This document shows positions 4,912 to 5,082 of a stretch of DNA of 5,082 nt, piece by piece. The DNA lies in assembly GCA_902803125.1 (NCBI GenBank), contig CADCOZ010000193.1:1-5082 (forward strand), read 5' to 3'. Numbering within the stretch: the stretch's first letter is position 1; every line of letters begins with the position of its first letter. A program made the position numbers and the translations under genes. The notes under the pieces were generated by a model. It saw only the letters and a list, made by a program, of their open reading frames with translations. It was not told the origin of the DNA and did no database searches. Source of the stretch: an uncultured Ruminococcus sp. (GTDB taxonomy: Bacteria > Bacillota > Clostridia > Oscillospirales > Acutalibacteraceae).

Positions 4912-4941
4912 ATGATAACATAATCCATCTGTTTCTGTCAA
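4912..4941 (-). promoter_or_regulatory. Consensus sigma-A promoter without an obvious gene
   Basis: On the minus strand TTGACA (4936-4941), an 18-base spacer and TATCAT (4912-4917) preceded by TGT give an extended, near-consensus promoter with a start near 4905. Downstream on that strand lies the 4698-4905 segment and then the separate promoter of paralogue 2. Confidence 0.6.
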
Positions 4942-5082
4942 GAATAAGCCTTCTTTATTTGGTAAAGTTCCTTTTGCCAAAAGTCCCGCTTTTTTCCTTT
5001 TGGCGGCTTAACCCAACGATTTTCTTCCGGCCTTTTCGGCACCGTCTTTTTCTTGCGGACGGCTTTTCCCCATATATATATA
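4938..5082 (-). CDS. Possible C-terminal end of an unknown, lysine-rich protein (partial)
   Basis: One minus-strand frame is open from the right edge to a TGA at 4938-4940. It reads 47 residues rich in Lys, Arg, Pro and Trp, including KKKTVPKRPEENRWVKPPKG and ending ELYQIKKAYS. The Trp/Pro content looks protein-like, but the other two frames are also fairly open and lysine-rich because the DNA is A-rich here. No domain is recognised. The stop overlaps the TTGACA of the next promoter. It may equally be non-coding DNA; the window ends in a short TA run. Confidence 0.3.
   Translation of the reverse strand, partial: IYIWGKAVRKKKTVPKRPEENRWVKPPKGKKRDFWQKELYQIKKAYS

Noticed and set aside
4634..4921. 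95-codon minus-strand ORF upstream of paralogue 2
   Set aside because: Its ATG overlaps the -10 of the promoter, it has no ribosome site, it runs through the next promoter, and the composition does not look like a protein; internal ATGs also lack a Shine-Dalgarno.
4976..5004. GCCAAAAG / CTTTTGGC 8-bp inverted repeat near the right edge
   Set aside because: It has a 13-base loop with no T-tract after the stem on either strand, and it may lie within the partial reading frame; not called as a terminator.

Overview
The window looks like part of a Clostridia (Bacillota) chromosome, possibly Oscillospirales. This rests on strong AGGAGG-type ribosome sites, TTGACA promoters with TGn-extended -10 boxes, a stand-alone UgpC/MsmX-type sugar-ABC ATPase, surface proteins with a TGD/hydrophobic/Lys-Arg tail, and hairpin-rich intergenic repeats. 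The taxonomic placement is inference. No rRNA, tRNA, CRISPR array, transposase or phage gene is visible.

Layout from left to right. (1) 1-328, minus: the N-terminal third of a CUT1-family ABC transporter ATPase, preceded by an extended -10 and a perfect 17-bp palindrome in its leader. (2) 506-1237, minus: an RsuA-type 16S rRNA pseudouridine synthase, with a near-consensus promoter and an unusual leader in which a hairpin lies between a strong Shine-Dalgarno and the ATG. (3) 1366-1578: a gene-free block holding a perfect 17-bp inverted repeat, a 21-bp direct repeat and a 7-bp tandem repeat. (4) 1585-2315, plus: a Cys-type glutathione peroxidase, divergent from rsuA, with a long leader that carries a possible attenuator and a short upstream ORF. 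A bidirectional terminator follows. (5) 2481-3467 and 3868-4593, both minus: two paralogous secreted proteins of unknown function, each apparently with its own promoter and terminator. (6) 4670-5082: no confident gene. It holds a consensus promoter on the minus strand, a possible structured RNA and perhaps the C-terminal end of a minus-strand gene.

The genes do not form one operon or pathway; most appear to be separate transcription units. The clearest links are the paralogous pair and a shared dyad (TGTCATTGACA core) over the -35 boxes of the divergent rsuA and peroxidase promoters, which could be an operator for one regulator. The most interesting material is the surface-protein pair, the rsuA hairpin leader and the unexplained transcript-like block near the right end. 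I see no complete new defence or mobile system.
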